This document shows positions 11,523-25,540 of a DNA stretch of 64,000 nucleotides, piece by piece. The stretch is from positions 310,001 to 374,000 of the forward strand of contig VXAZ01005703.1 of the NCBI GenBank assembly GCA_013399875.1. Direction: 5' to 3'. Positions within the stretch are counted from its first letter, which is position 1, and every line of letters starts with the position of its first letter. The DNA comes from Gymnorhina tibicen (lineage: Eukaryota; Chordata; Aves; Passeriformes; Artamidae). The notes under the pieces were generated by a model. That model saw only the letters and a program-made list of their open reading frames with translations. It was not told the DNA's origin and made no database searches. The position numbers were made by a program, and so were the translations under genes.

Positions 11523-14500
11523 TCTGCATCTTACTGAAAAATGGTTCTTAAGTTCCTTTGTTTTTTTTGAAAGATAAATATAATGGTAAGTTACTACAGC
11601 TTTTTTAAAAGATAATTACAGTAAGTGCTATTTCACCTATTTAAAAACAAGATACTTTCAGTTTCCTTACACCTGTTCAAGTGGTCTTTTAAAAGATAGA
11701 GATGAATGCTGTACAAAATAGAGGAGAATACCTTAGTCACGAAAAGGTTGATAAGACTTTAAAAAACAAGTTAATATGATAAAAGCATATTTTTCAACTC
11801 CTAAGATTCATTCTTCCAGGTAAGTATCTTAAAATGATCTGGAGACTACATGTTATTAATAGTAAAATATTTATTAAAAAAATTCTGAAGCCCTCTGAGG
11901 AAAATGTTTGATGAAATCATGGATCCTAATCTATCTGTGTAGCTTAGAGCTGGTTTGATCAGAGTTGAATCTCTGTAGTTGCACTTTATTCTTATTAAGC
12001 TGTATAAACTGTATTTATTTGAAGTTCTCCATTGGTATTTGTCCTCTCTTCCCTGTAAATAACCTTAGCCACGTAGTTCAAAGTATTTTAAATACAATAG
12101 GAAGAGGAGAATTAGAGAGAAACCATTCTAAATATTGGAACAAAGGTATTTTAGGTTTGTGTGGGGGGGTTTTATTGCTAAGTCAAAATTTTCTTCCGCC
12201 TGATAGCAGAAGTGAGTAGTAGTAATTCATGGCACTAAAATTTATGATGCTAGAGGTTTGACTTTTTGTGAAATTTCTAATTCTCCATAAATTTTTGCTT
12301 ACCAATTAAAACCTATTTGTTAAATCAAATGTTTGTTCTGAAGTTGGTTTTTTTTGAACTGTGTACTTAGAATAAATTATAATTTTGCTGTCACATTCTA
12401 TAATGTAGGCTTTACATGGATTCAGAAGTGTCCAAATACATGTTGAAAGATTAAGCACTGTCCTACCAAACTAGTTTGTTCCCCATTCTTTTACAGAATG
12501 AAGGAGTTGAAATATTCTACAGATTTTTTTCTCTTTGTTTTTTAATCTGATCATTTTCTTCTTCCCTGCCACCTATAAAGCCTCTCTTCACTAATAACTG
12601 GACTCCAAGGGAGGGGAAAATGAAAACTTATAAATTTTAAAACATCTCATAAAAGCGATGTAAACCAGCCTTATGATCTATAAAAATGTTACAGATTGTA
12701 AATCACCTATCTGGGGACCTTCCAGAGCGAGATGCAAACATTGCTGCTTATTGGGCAGTTCCCATCTCTAATTGCATGGGGGTTTATGGTGCTAAAATGG
12801 TAACCTGTAAATGGAACAATACTGAACGTGGTTTGGTTGGCTGGGTTTTTTTTGAGCTGAGAATAGTATTTATGTTTTTTAAAATCTGGAGTTGGAGCAG
12901 TGGAACTGAATGAAACATTGGGGTAAACAAACTGTGTAAAAATCTGTGAATCTTTTCAGGGATTAGGATTGTTAGAGATTTTAGGATGCATATTGCCTCT
13001 ATTAGGTGTTATATATTCCAAAATATTAGCAGTATATTAACAGAAGATTAAATGTTTCAACTCCATCAGACTTGGGATTCTTGCCTTTTGCACACGTCTG
13101 TTGGTTTAATGGAAACTCCTGTTCTCACTTGCAACAACAAAATCTGATGTGTTCTTCACAATTATTAGGTCCACTAGCCCTATTTCCTTTTACTTAGAAC
13201 GTGTTACTTGTTAATTTTTTGCTTTATTAGTTTTTATTGCCTTATGTAAAATGGTCTTGACTAACCAAATGGAAAATTGTAACCTGCGAATCCAGATACA
13301 GGTTGTAATCTCCAAGTTTGTCCATGAGCTGCCTCAGTCCTCGGGGAATTGCTGCAGGAGAGATGAGATCACTTGCTTACTGGAGACTTTAGCTCCTCTG
13401 TGGAGAGCAGGGTATAAAGGTGACAGTTCTAATGAGGGTGTTTTTCTGTGGGCTGGTGCACAGAGCAGCTAAATGCAATCACCCCTTCCAGACCTGTCAC
13501 AGTAGTCCCTAGAGAGCGAAGTTGGTGAGATTCTGCTGTCAGAGTTGAGATCATTTAGCACCTCAAGATCAGGCATCAGATAACAACCTTTGTGCGGTGT
13601 TGACTTGGACAGAATTCAAACTACTGACCTATAGCAAAAACAACCAAAAAATTGCCTTTTTAAAAGTAGAATTTGTACTGCCAAGGTTCTCTTTAAAGCT
13701 TGGCAGTCTTGCTGTCGCTAGTTGTTTTTTGCACTGTGGGCACAGCATTGATCTTCCCCTTGTGTGTCTGATGCAGGAAGGGAATGAGGCATGTGAGATG
13801 AGTGGCTGTGCTCTCCAGGAGAGCATCACTGTCTCGTTTTGTACAGGAAAACTAAAGCTCGAGTTGACTAGAGATTATGTGCAACTCAAATCAGTCAAGG
13901 CTTTGTTAGTTTGAAAAGCTCTCGTATTTTTCTGAAGTCTTTATCTGTGTAAATTGGTAGAGATTCCTGATCATTCATCAGTGGAGATTATATGGTGATG
14001 GAGAAGAAATTTTCATTTGACAAGCTTTTATATGACAAATTGAAAAAGATTGTCACACTGGGGAGTGGTGGGGGAAGTGGGTGGGAGTGAAAGAGGAAGG
14101 AGTCTGGATGTATGTGGAATTCTATGGTCTTCATCACTGCATGCACTTCATAATGTCATTGTTATCTAAGATAAAAAGGATACTAAAGAAAAAAAGATTC
14201 TTCTCTGTTGTGAACTCTGAAAACACCCATAGGAGGTTCTACTTCCCTCTCAGTACAATAGGAGTGGAGTTTAAAATAATTTAGACAAGTGAGTTGCAGT
14301 TCAGTTAGAAATTTTTTAGTCCTTTCTTGTTAGGGCACTGGAGGGCTATGCAGAATTCACAGGTCTCTCTTCAAATTTCTTTTCCAAGAAAACTTCTGTG
14401 CTAGGAAGTTTGTGATCTTAACTCACAACTGCTAATTATCCCAGCCAACTCTGCTGTCCTTTCCCTTTTGCTGAATGTCCAAGCGGTCACTTGTCCAGCT

Positions 14501-16269
14501 GTGGATGTGCCTCCCCAGCCCATGTACTGAAGATGACAGTAACTAACTGAGAAATTCTCTGGCTGTTTGTATGGAACTGGGCTTGTGCAGTGGATTCTAC
14601 TCTCAGCACAGCAATGTGACATGAGAAGTTTGTTGCTTTTCTTTTTTTCTTGTAGTTTTACTTAGAACAAGCATTGGCCATATGTAAATAGTTTCTATTG
14701 AACTGAGTCCTCTGTTGCCATCATGGAAAAATAAAGTGCAAGGTTAGTAAGCCAGAGGATTATACAATAGAACTGCGCCTTGATATGATACTCAGAAAAA
14801 TGCTGAATTTTCTTCTTCTTTTTTTTTTTGTTTGTTTGTTTTTGTTTTCCCTTCTTCTTCTATGATTTAAACAATAGTAGCCTCACTTAGATTTCATTGC
14901 AAGCCTGTTCCAGCATAATTCTTCATCCCATTTCTACCCAAAACTCTCTTTTGGTGATGTAATCTATTCCTGCAGTGAATCAGCCAGTTATGACTGATTT
15001 AGAGTTTAAAACCTCAGGTGACTGGTGGGATAAAAAGCTGAGCTCCCCATTGCCAAACATGCTGTTACCTCATACAGAGGGTACTGGTTCAAAAATGGCT
15101 ATTGCAGAATGCTTTTCAATGATACATACCTGTACCAGTTACTTAAATGTGACACAAAAGCTTTTCCTTTAATATAGAATTCATTTTTTAATGATTTTTG
15201 CCTTTTGGAAATAGAGTCTCTATTCTCACCTCCATGCTGGTGATGGTTCAGAAGGAGGAATGTGCTTTATTTTCATCTCGTAGAGAACACCGAAGAGTGC
15301 TGGGCTGATGAAAGTACCAGTACCTGTATCAGATATTTTCTCATTGATGTGACAAAGCTGCGTGCCAGGTTGCAAGCACAGGGAGACAGATGAGCCAGAA
15401 AGGTTAATTACTTCTCATTTTCTTACCCTTATGTTTATTTCAAATGCTTATCTCTTTCAGTGCCTGAAGGTGGCCAATTAATCTTATGTACTTTTGTTTC
15501 TACCCAAAAGAATGGCTGTGGTGTGTCTGGCTGTTCTTGACAGAGGTGTGAAGAGTTCTGTAGTGAGGAAGAATACCAAAAAGAATAGAGAACCATTTTG
15601 CTTTCAGAAGCCTTTTTGAGGGTCTGTTTAAAGCTAAAACTTGTAGTGAACTTTCATGATAAGTTCTTCCACCAGGAAGATTGTGGGTTATGCTTGAAGA
15701 GAACCGTGGTCTCTACCTTTCTTCAAAATAGAGTCATTTCATTCCCTGCAAGCTGTATTCAGAAGGAAGGCTTTCAAATAGAGACCCAGCCCCAGGGAGC
15801 CAAGTCACCTCCCGTAGTACGTTGTCTGTACTTCTCAGCTTCTCTGGTGTTGAATGATTTGCATCGCAGTGGTTTTGTCACTGCAAGCTCTGACTCTTCC
15901 CCAGCTGTATGGAACAGATGATGGAACTCTGCTTGTTCTTTTGCTATTTCTCTTCATAGCTCCATGAAAATAGGATAAATCAGTGTGAGTTTCTCCTGTG
16001 GTGCCCTTCAATCTGAAGTAAGACATGTTCATATGTGGTTTTTTTTTTCTTTTCTGCTTATTGCCCTCTATTGTATTTTCTGTCCTATGAAAATATTTTC
16101 TTTGAGAACCTGTGCAGAGAAAAAAATTGTCTAACAGCAGTTCTTCCTGACTTCTGCAGTCCCAGTTAACTGGTTTTTCCATGTCTGCTACACCACAAAC
16201 AAAAATAACTTAGTAAAACTAATATAAGAAAAGCTTTCATATCTTTTTCTTTTTAAATGCCTCATTCTC

Positions 16270-16286
16270 TTTTTTTTTTTTTTTTT
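16270..16286. repeat. 17-base T tract
   Basis: An uninterrupted T run with no associated element seen. Similar shorter tracts occur at 18783-18804, 45140-45152 and 45803-45819. Confidence 0.9.
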
Positions 16287-17883
16287 AACAAATTCCATGC
16301 TGCCGAGTGGTGTTAGTGTTGCTCAATATTCAGTTTCACTGTCAGAAAGTGTCCTCTTAGCTGGCAAAGAATCAGTAATATATCATAAAATTTATGTTGA
16401 AACGATGTCAGCATGAAGTCACCATGCAGAACATAGAATCAGAAGTCCAGGAAGTTTAATTATTAGAAATAGCGTCTGGCAGATAAAGGCAAAGTACTTT
16501 ACAGGTGCACCTCACAACTCATGCAAAGGGGTATCTCTCTGTGATCTTCATCATAAAATAATCATATTTTAAAATATTTTAAGAATTCATCTTTTTTTTT
16601 TGTTGTTGTTTTTTAGTAGGTGACCTCTTTATTCATGTTACATCTTTTCCTTTGCAGTTAAGAAGTATTATTCAGAGCAATCAATGATAGGCCCTTTAGG
16701 ACATATCCATGTCCTGAAAAGCATAGTTGTAACAATACTTCACAGGGCTGTGCCAGTGGCATGGTGTTGAAAAGAAAAAAGGAAGAGAAGCAAAATAGTA
16801 AAATGTGTTTTTGATGCAGCTACACTGTCCTTAGCAGGAATTCCAAGCAGTCCTCTCAGTGTAGGAGTTCATCTTAAATTCCTCGAAGGGAACTCCCCAA
16901 CTAGCTGGTTACTCAGAGAAAGTGGTTTTGGTCAACCAATATGATGAAATTCTGGTAAAATGGATGTTCTGTGAAGCTCTAAATGGCTCTAGTGAAGCCT
17001 CCCTGGATTGATAGATCTGTTCCTAAATCTGACAATTGACGTTGTGTTGTTTACTTTTGTACAGGGAAGAAGTGATTTCAGCTGAGGCAGTGCTGAATTG
17101 CTAACGTGCTTATTACAGATACTTATCTGGAAAACTTGGCTTACTCTTCTTCGGGTAAGATGGAAGGCGATATCTCCAAAATTGAAAAACATTACTGTAT
17201 GGCTCCTCACCTCAAAAGAAGAGGATGTGCTTTGTAGGCTTTTTGCTGTTTATCCTGGAGGAAGGAAGTGGCGATAGAATGACTGCACTGGGCACATGTG
17301 GTTTCCAGTAGTTCTCAAATAAGCAGCATGCTGGTAGGTTAGGGGCTGTGGAAAGGTTGTTGTGTAGTCTAAAAGGATATTTATTTTCAGGATATGACCT
17401 GCAGAAAAGCGGAATATTTCCAAATACATTTTTGCCTGCCTTTGCTTCTTGCCTCACTTTTGGAAGGCATTTGTTCATGTCATGCTGTGATGCAACAAGA
17501 GAATTTGAAAAGAGGCTGTCCTTTATAGTATTTGGGTTGATATGTATTTGTCCTTTGTTGTTGCACTCTGAAAGTTTAATCTGTTGAGGCCTTCCATTAA
17601 TAAATACCATTTATCAGAGTTACAGTATGGTGGTAGTGAGAAGTGGTTGGGTAATTTAGCAAGTAAGAAAAAGACTGGAGTTGTTAGAACTTTCTTGGTT
17701 GCTTTCCCATTCCTGCCAGGTCATTTCCCTGGACTTGAATTTGATTCATAGCCTTGAAGAAACCTGAATTTTTTTACTCATCCTCAATTTGCAGTAGAAC
17801 TTAAGATTTGAAAAGCAAGACTTCTCATACCCTTATTCCTGCAGACCTTTGATTGTTGAAGGACAGATCTGGTCTTTACTGGA

Positions 17884-17931
17884 CAAGATTTAGATTGGAT
17901 GTAATGAAGCTGGTGGGGAGTGGTGAAAGAT
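17884..17931 (+). mobile_element. Possible highly diverged CR1 scrap
   Basis: The words GATTTAGATTGGATGTAATG and the following GGTGGGGAGTGGTG resemble the CR1 segment that precedes the 'fails to reach the 3' end' region of full copies. The match is short and broken. A chance resemblance is quite possible. Confidence 0.25.
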
Positions 17932-18096
17932 TTCTGTACAAAGTAGAAAAAAGGAGTGGCAAGAGCATTAATGTGATTTAGGGTATCACCAGCCTCTCTG
18001 GTAAAGGAGAGTGCTAGTCAAGTGAATGAAGAATAGGAGCTACTTCAGATCTTGCAAATGAATAAAAGAGGAATGATAGTTTATTAAAGGGCTCTG

Positions 18097-18130
18097 AGGC
18101 TGAAAATGGACACATTTTCATTTTCAGCCT
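18097..18130. repeat. Perfect 12-bp inverted repeat (hairpin)
   Basis: The left arm AGGCTGAAAATG (18097-18108) pairs exactly with CATTTTCAGCCT (18119-18130) across a 10-base loop. The stem is far shorter than a typical microRNA precursor, and the flanks do not visibly extend it. Confidence 0.9.
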
Positions 18131-19175
18131 GTTACAATTGTGCACGAGTGAGCATGCAGAAGTCAGTAGTTATTTATTGTAATGTTCTTCAACTCCAGTG
18201 CTTTTTAGATTGCTGTTCAACACACAATAACTGTTGTATCCAGTTTTAATTAAGTATAAAGTCATGCACACTAGGAACATGATTTACACATTTTTCAGTA
18301 TAATGACTCCAGAGTTATTTTTCTGGGCATTTCAAATGTTGGTTGAAAGTAAGATTCAGTATAATTGTTTGGCTTCTCATAAGAACTGCTTCTAGCCCAG
18401 CTCTCTTGACCCATCACTCCTCTCTATCTTCCCTACCACACGCTAAGATTTTTAAGTCTGAAAAACCAGGATTGAATTATGTTCTACTACTTTGAAACCC
18501 TGCCGGCCTGTACTCAGCAATCTCAGAAGAATTAAGAAAAGAGTGGATGGACTCTGTCACATTCATTTACATCATCTTAGCTTGTCATTGGGTCCCAGGC
18601 TAAAGGAATGATTGCATAACTGCTACAGCAGAGACACAGGCATTGTCATTAAGGAACTGTGAACCAAAGAAACTGCTCAAATATGAATGTGTGCAGCCCC
18701 TGGGACAACGCTAATCACTAATATCTCTGTATGCTGAAGGTCTTAAATTGCACACTGAAGTCACCATGTGGTCACACTTCCTTTTTTTTTTTTCTTTTTT
18801 TTTTCAAATTCTACTTTAATGGAGTCAGAAGAAAAATCCTTAGATATAAACATTGATGTGGAAGTCTTCAGTGGCACTGTCTAGGTTAAAAATGTGCTTT
18901 GCAGTAAGGAGGCAATGCTATACTCCTGCTGGAGACACTCTTGCCATGTCTGTACTTACTGTACACTTCCAAGTACACTGACCAAGACCTGAGCCTCCAT
19001 CCTCATCTGGGAGAGCTCAACAAGGTGCATTGTTGCTTTTGATGGTGAATTTGGTTTCCTGTATCTTCTGGCCATGCTGATGAGCAGACAAGAAGTCACT
19101 CAATGCAGTGGTGGGAGCTCTGTGCTCAAGGAAGGTGCACTCCTAATGGGGTGGCAGGTGGGCTGAGCTGGAAGC

Positions 19176-19205
19176 CCGAGGGGCAAAAATGCCCCAAAGC
19201 CTCGG
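19176..19205. repeat. GC-rich stem with internal bulge
   Basis: CCGAGG (19176-19181) pairs with CCTCGG (19200-19205). Inside it GGCA (19182-19185) pairs with TGCC (19190-19193), leaving a one-sided 6-base bulge. An alternative pairing is GGGGCA with TGCCCC. No function is evident. Confidence 0.6.
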
Positions 19206-20165
19206 ACTGCTTGTTATCAGGAGTGACCTTGCTTGTTGTATTTGTTCACAAGTTTTCTTGTGTCTGGCTGATTTAGAAGAAACAAAACTGTGGAGATCTG
19301 GTGGGAGAAAGGAGAAGGATTCTCTTTGCAACTCTGAACTCTAATTATTTGCATCTATGCTACTGTGAACTTCCAGATGGCACGTTGCTCTGTTATTTTC
19401 CAGTGCAGTGCACCCTTTAGGGAATTTTCCTGAGGAACAATGAAACATATTTGAATCTACATTCCATCCTAGTACCCTGAGAATGCCTTGTAAGCAAGAC
19501 TCCCTTGTCTGGCAAAAAGCGTCTGTGAATTAAGAGCAACTTGGGTTAGGAGTCCACCTGCCATATTAACTTAGTTTCGTTCAGCAGTCCCAACAGATTT
19601 TATTTAGCAGGCAGTCTGTTCCACATTTGGATGATCTGCTGACATCATGTGCTTCCTTCCTCTAAATCATCCTGGATGAAAACTGGGGGTTTATGATGCA
19701 TTGAAACACATACACGTTCTCTCTAACCTGCTAATGCAAGATGGATTTTGCCTATTTTAGGTAAACCAGCTCTCAACCTGTGTATGTGTAAGTGATAATC
19801 ATAAATACTTTCTTTGAAGAGTCCAAGACATGGAACACACACCAGCATTCATATTTACACATTTAAAAATTTTCAGGCTCTTACTGCAAAGTGCTATGTG
19901 TTATGGAAAAAGTATCCTGCTATTTCAAGTATTTGCATCTGTGGTTTCTTTGTTTAAAGTTCCATTCCCTCACCTTTATTCATGCTTTAATTTTTTTCTT
20001 CCATTAAGCTTTCCATATGCTTTTTGTGCTTGTTTTCCCATATAAAGACATACTCTGCCCTGTGTGATATTACAGGTGGTAGTGAAACTGTAGCTAACAG
20101 TGATCTTATAAATAGGATTTTTAACTTTTTTAATAGAAAATGAGAAACTGGAATTTTAGTAACAA

Positions 20166-20336
20166 ATGGAATGGGCTGCCCAGGGAGATGGTGGAGTCAC
20201 CATCCCTGGAGCTGTCTAAGGGAAGACTGGAGGTGGTACTTAATGCTGTGGCCTAGTTGACATGGTGGTGTTTGGTCACAGGCAGGACTTGATCTCAGAG
20301 GTCTTTTCCAACCTCATTGCTTCCGTGATTCTGTGA
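20166..20336 (+). mobile_element. CR1 LINE fragment, 3' terminal part
   Basis: The block contains, in order, the CR1 words GGAATGGGCTGCCCAGGGAG, a GTGGAGTCACCATCCCTGGA stretch, then TTGATCTCAGAGGTC, TTTTCCAACCTCA and a terminal GATTCTGTGA. This is the typical last ~170 bp of a 5'-truncated avian CR1 in forward orientation. It carries no reverse-transcriptase coding sequence. It is the strongest single pointer to a bird genome in the window. Confidence 0.92.
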
Positions 20337-21988
20337 AATAGCCTGATTTCATCTGTCTTGTATTAAAAGTAAAAGGAGCATGGGAAGTAGTGGCAGCTCC
20401 TATCAGCAGGCATCTCTCCATCAATTGCTTTCTGCTTTATGATTTGAAATCAGGGTCTGTAAGAATTTCCATCCCAAGAAAGCTATATGTACAACATCTA
20501 CACTCTGTGAGTAATTCTTTATCTCCAGGTTCAGCTGGTTGTTCTGCTGTGGTAGAGTTTGTTCTCCAGCCATAGTGTGTTCTCATTTGAACACAGGCAG
20601 CTCAGATGGGTAAAGGTTTGCATTCTCCAACTTTCTCTGATGCAGTCTCCTCTCTGCTTGCATATTTGATGGAAAAATTGGGGGAATAATGTATTTCATG
20701 CCGGCATAGCTTTTAGTTTCCTTTCCTGGAGTTGGTTCCCAGCTTTAAAAGGTCTCAGAGATCAATATGTTTATTTCATAACAATACTTGAAGAAGAAAA
20801 TTCAGCTCTTTGTGAGAGAGGATTTCCAACTCACGTAGTGCCTGGCCAGTGGAATTGCAAAATTGAAACTATTGTCTGACTAGCAAAGGGATAAGTCCAA
20901 TTTAAAATAGGGGATTTGTGCTTGTCCAGCTGTGCATCTACTTTAGGCCTACCAGTACCCTGTCAATAGCTGGCTTCTTAATGGTTTGAAAGATGTTTTC
21001 GTGGTAGGAATTGCACTGTAACTGTCCTATTTTTCAGTATGTATGAACAGCTTTTTACCATTTTTATCTTTATTTCCACAGTAAGATAACTTCCATTTAA
21101 AACAAACTCTCCATTACTTTTCAAAGTAAGGTCTAGTCATGATGGTGAAAATCCCTCTGTTTGTGTGAAGTTACTTGGAATGATGCTGGAGTGGAATTGT
21201 AATAATGTAAGAATTCTTGCTTTTACTGCCAATCCCCTTGAGTTTTAGCAGCCCTACAATGCCCTCAAAAATCAGTCCAGCCCCAGTAGTTCAGGACCCT
21301 CTCTTGGGCGATCTAAGTTACTAGAGCAGAATCTAATGCTCGTGTATTGTTTGAATCATGTACACTATAATGTAGGAACTGTAGGTGAGAGGTTGAAGAT
21401 CAGGTCTGTTTTCAAATAAATATTCCAGAGCTTTTTCTTCTTTCCTGTGCTGGTAAGGAGCAGAAAAAATGCACTGTGTGAGCAGCAGGTGAGTGTGAAA
21501 TATCCTCATTTGCTGTTCAGGTGGACTTAGTCTGCCAGTGGGGATGTATAATAAAATTCCTGCATGCAGGATGTGGTAAGTACACAAAGACTAATTTTTT
21601 TTCTGGTGGTGTCTGCTGAGAAATATATGTGGAAGTAGAAAAAAAGATCAAATGCTGTTCTCCCTCATCTTCCTCTTTTTTTTGTGCAGGAAGTCTGAAC
21701 AACCATGCCTTTGGGAAAGGGGTAATGTTTCAGAAGTTCTATTCAGTTACTGCGTCAGCCTGTGGTATATTTGGGATGTGGCTTTATTTATTTATCATAC
21801 CCAGGTCTGTGGTTCTGATCTCCATTAGGGGAGGAATAGCAAAGTCCTCCTAGCTCAGGAAGTTGAAATTGTGTAGCAGCTGTTGCTTTATACAAGAAGT
21901 AGCCTATAAAAGAAGGGACAAATGTTTTCTGTACCTGTTTCCATCACCTATTCACCCCTTGTCCCTTCTGTGTCCAACCCCTACCACC

Positions 21989-22015
21989 TTTTTTTTTTTT
22001 TTTTTTTTTTTTTTT
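21989..22015. repeat. 27-base T tract
   Basis: This is the longest homopolymer in the window. Read on the minus strand it is a poly(A) run, but no AATAAA lies next to it on that strand. Nothing therefore marks it as the tail of a processed pseudogene. Confidence 0.95.
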
Positions 22016-25000
22016 GCTACCAGAGGCAGTTTAACTGTGGCTTCATTCCAGCGGGTAATGAATAAAATGAAAACTCTCAGATGTGTTTGCAAATGTATTG
22101 GTGAAGGCTGGCTTCAGAGATGCTGTGCTCTCTGTGTGATTTATACTGGTGCCCATGAGATTTGGTCTGGTTAGGTGACTATTTTTATTTTATGCGGTTT
22201 TGTCTCTGGGTTTATGACTCACATTAAAATAGAACATTAATTTAAAGGAAACCTTATAACGACAATGTAAAATACAACTGTTTTCCAAAGGTATAATTGA
22301 AATAGAGAATGAATGAATAGAATTAATATCTTCTGCCAAAAGGATTGTCTTACTAGTTTCGTAAGCACTATACTTACAGAAAGAAGCTGGAAGTGTTGCC
22401 CAACCTCACTGGATCAACAGTAGTAAGACACAGCGTTGAGTGGCTCTAGGTGTGGCCGTGTGTTTCCTTCAATCCTAGGTGGGCACAGCAGTGGTTCATA
22501 CCCTCACTGGGGGAATCAGGAGCAGTGAAGGCTTCCCCCTGGTTATCAGCGCTTACAGCAGTACACTGGAAGAAGGAATTTTGTTTCTGATCCCTTGATA
22601 CCTGACATCCGTGCGTTTTTCCACGTGTAGCTTTTGTATGGATCACGTGCCAGTGCTGGGGATAAACATTGCTGGTTTTGAGATGCTTTGTGGGGATGAG
22701 TAAATTGTGCAGTTTTCATTTGCTGTAGATCATAGAAGCCAGACTTGCAGGTGCGTTTCCAGACTTCAGAAACAAGGCAGCAGGTACTTCCCAGTGTCTG
22801 CATTCTATAGACTCTCTGCTCTGTCTGCAAAGTACCAAGGGCACCTGTGGCACTGCATGCAGAACAACTGTGGCATAGAAACCGCTTTGTAAATGAAATT
22901 CCGAGCCTCACACAGTTGCTTGTACTGAGGAAGAATTAGGGATAGCTAACCAGGAAAGAAAAATTGTTCCTTGTTATATTTGTATGCCCTGCCAAGCGGG
23001 GTTCTGCATATAAACAAGCATTACTGCATAATTACAAGATGCATGGAAACTTTGCAAATATATAATGCTGTTCTTTATTGCATCAAAGTATTAGCAATTT
23101 TTTAACTATTGCTAACATTCACATAGAACATTTCAATTAATTTTTTTTTTTAAGTTTTATGCATAGTCCAGGGAAGAAGTCTGCTTAAAAACTGCTTGCA
23201 GTTATCAATATTCACCCATTTTATTTTGCCTGTGGTGACTAATGCTTTTGCTCACTTGCCTATACAGGGCTTAAGCAAAGGCCAGAGTTTAATTGAGATT
23301 CTAAGTCTTATCTTAATATGCATAATTCAGTAATTATTAAAATTATTTCCTTCCTGCCTCATCTATTTGTTACTGTAATTCACACTTAATAATTTGAGAG
23401 GTTGAGAGCTGTTGGCAGAAATTCAGTGTTTACACAGGTTAATTTACTGGTTTATTGCTGGTCTGTGAATTGCAGTAGTCAGTTCTGCCCCTTCTATCAT
23501 GAATTTATAATCAAAATATAAAAACTAATACAAAATTACAGGCATAGATATTAAAAAATCAATGAGATGATACAACATAAATAGTATTATTAGGTTACCA
23601 AGTGACTGGATAAGCCAAATGGAATTAAGTAAAAGTATTGTGGGAGAAGGTGTTGAAGTAGTAAGCCAAGTCCTTACAAAACATGTTATTTTGTATGAAA
23701 AGAGGTGGGTATTTTTGAAGGCTCATTTATTGTTTTAACCTATGCCTTCTGGTTTTGTTGGCCATGGGAGAGGGAGAATGTATTGGCTCAAACCTCTCGA
23801 AGACTACACAGTCATTCCTCTCCCCTTTGAATTTCCAGCTGCAGCATCCTTGTTAAGCTGTGTGGGTGAGGTAGTCTTCTGGTCTTTGCTCTAGGAGGTA
23901 GGGTGGTGAAATAACTGTGTGCTGAATGCCTGGATCATGAAGTATGAACAGACTGTCCCTTTGAAAACTGGGGGCAGCCTTCGGTGATCTGTAGAGCTCA
24001 CGTGATGTTTTTCCATTACTGTTGCTCTGCTCCACTATAGCTGCAACGAAAAACATAATTGGGACCAGCAGAATGCCTTGCTTATAGGTACAGAAAAAAT
24101 AGTCCTGTGTACAATTAGAAAAGCCAAAACACCCCCCTGACATCTTCCCTCCTCCTCCCCAACTCCAAACCACAAGCCAACCCCTGCAGGTGTGACTTGG
24201 AAGTAGTTTAGCTCCATCAGTCAGTGGAGGCCATGTGAACTAGTTGGTGTCAGAACAGGTTGAATTCTTTAATTTGGAAACTGCTACTTAAAAGTACTTA
24301 AAAAGAAAAATTCAATACAAATGCTGCACTGTGGTTGTCATCCTGGGTTGTAAATGGCACGATGAACCTTTTGGACGTTACATATTCTACCCAACATCTG
24401 TTATTGTGGTAATTATTTTGGAGGCTTTTTAAAAAACACTGGAAGGTTCAGTCCAGAATGTAACACTTTGAGTAGCTGTGTGGCCCTAAAGCAGGATACA
24501 ACTCCGGGGTAGAAAAGGAGACTTGTGTAAAGCAGGTGGTGTGAGGAGGGTAAATTTTTCCAACTGTTTAGATTACAATGATTTGAATTTAAAATCTGTA
24601 TGTTGTAGGTGTTCCCCAGTCACAAGTTTCCCAGTCGTTCCGATTATAAGGTGCAAACAATTTAAACTGTCTTGTGAAAATCGTAATGGTTGTTTTTGCT
24701 CTTTTTTTTCAGTTTTGTATCTTGGTTAAAGTGTGTGGCTTGGAGTTTCTAAGATATATAGTAGAAATGAGATAATTCAAGCCATTAAAAAAAACCACAG
24801 GTTTAGTAAAAAATTTTTGCAGAAAGAAAAAAAGGTGGCATTTGTATCTTATTTTAACTACACTTCTGCTTATTGTTTTATAGAATAAAGTAGTACAAGA
24901 CAGTATTGCTGATGTATATACGTGATCAGGTGCCGCATTAAAGAATTCGGATATTTCCATGGTATTACTCTAAGCACAGCAAGGTGGTAGATCCAATTAT

Positions 25001-25476
25001 AATTCAAATGGAGAAAATGTGCAAAACCTGCAAAATATTTCCAAACTTTCGGATTCAGATGAAATTAGGAGAGGCAGGGGAAAGACACGGTCTGTGCTTT
25101 CCAAATTTCTGAAGAAATTTTGATGAGTTGGTGAGATTATTGTAGTAGGGCAGGACATGGAACAATGTTCACTTAAAAAAGTTTGAAGTTTGTCATTTTT
25201 CAAGGGGTGCAGCTGCAGCGTAGAGATGACCTGCAGGAAGGCAGTGTTGGTGACAACCTTCAGTGAAGTAGGTATTTCCTCAAACTATAAAGCTTGTATT
25301 TGTTTATGATAACGGCAGCCTGAAAATACTATCTGCCACTTAAAATTCCTGGTAGCGTTTCAGCTGTGTTCTCTGAAGCTAACTAAAGGTTAGCGAGAAG
25401 AAACCAATTTATGTCCTGTTAATGAGAAGCACAAGAATGATAGTCAATATTTCTTTGAGGTCTGAATTTTAGGACT

Positions 25477-25540
25477 ATTTATATAAGCTACATTTTAATA
25501 TTTATTTATATTTATATAAGCTACATATTTATATAAGCTA
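25477..25540 (+). repeat. Cluster of three ATTTATATAAGCTA units
   Basis: The 14-base word ATTTATATAAGCTA appears at 25477-25490, 25510-25523 and 25527-25540, within an A/T-rich stretch that also has a partial fourth copy. The spacing is uneven (33 and 17), which suggests slippage-type local duplication. Confidence 0.85.

Larger units (their letters stand above)
9476..20165. other. No gene seen
   Basis: Contains the two 12-bp hairpins, the GC-rich stem at 19.18 kb, a possible CR1 scrap and several T-rich tracts (for example near 11069-11082 and 14817-14850). The longest frames (133 codons at 10385-10786 minus, 132 codons at 17212-17610 minus) have overlapping opposite-strand or other-frame counterparts and no recognised domain. 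Confidence 0.55.

Noticed and set aside
21989..22015. Poly(A) tail of a processed pseudogene on the minus strand
   Set aside because: No AATAAA lies in the adjoining minus-strand sequence, and no recognisable mRNA body or target duplication was seen.
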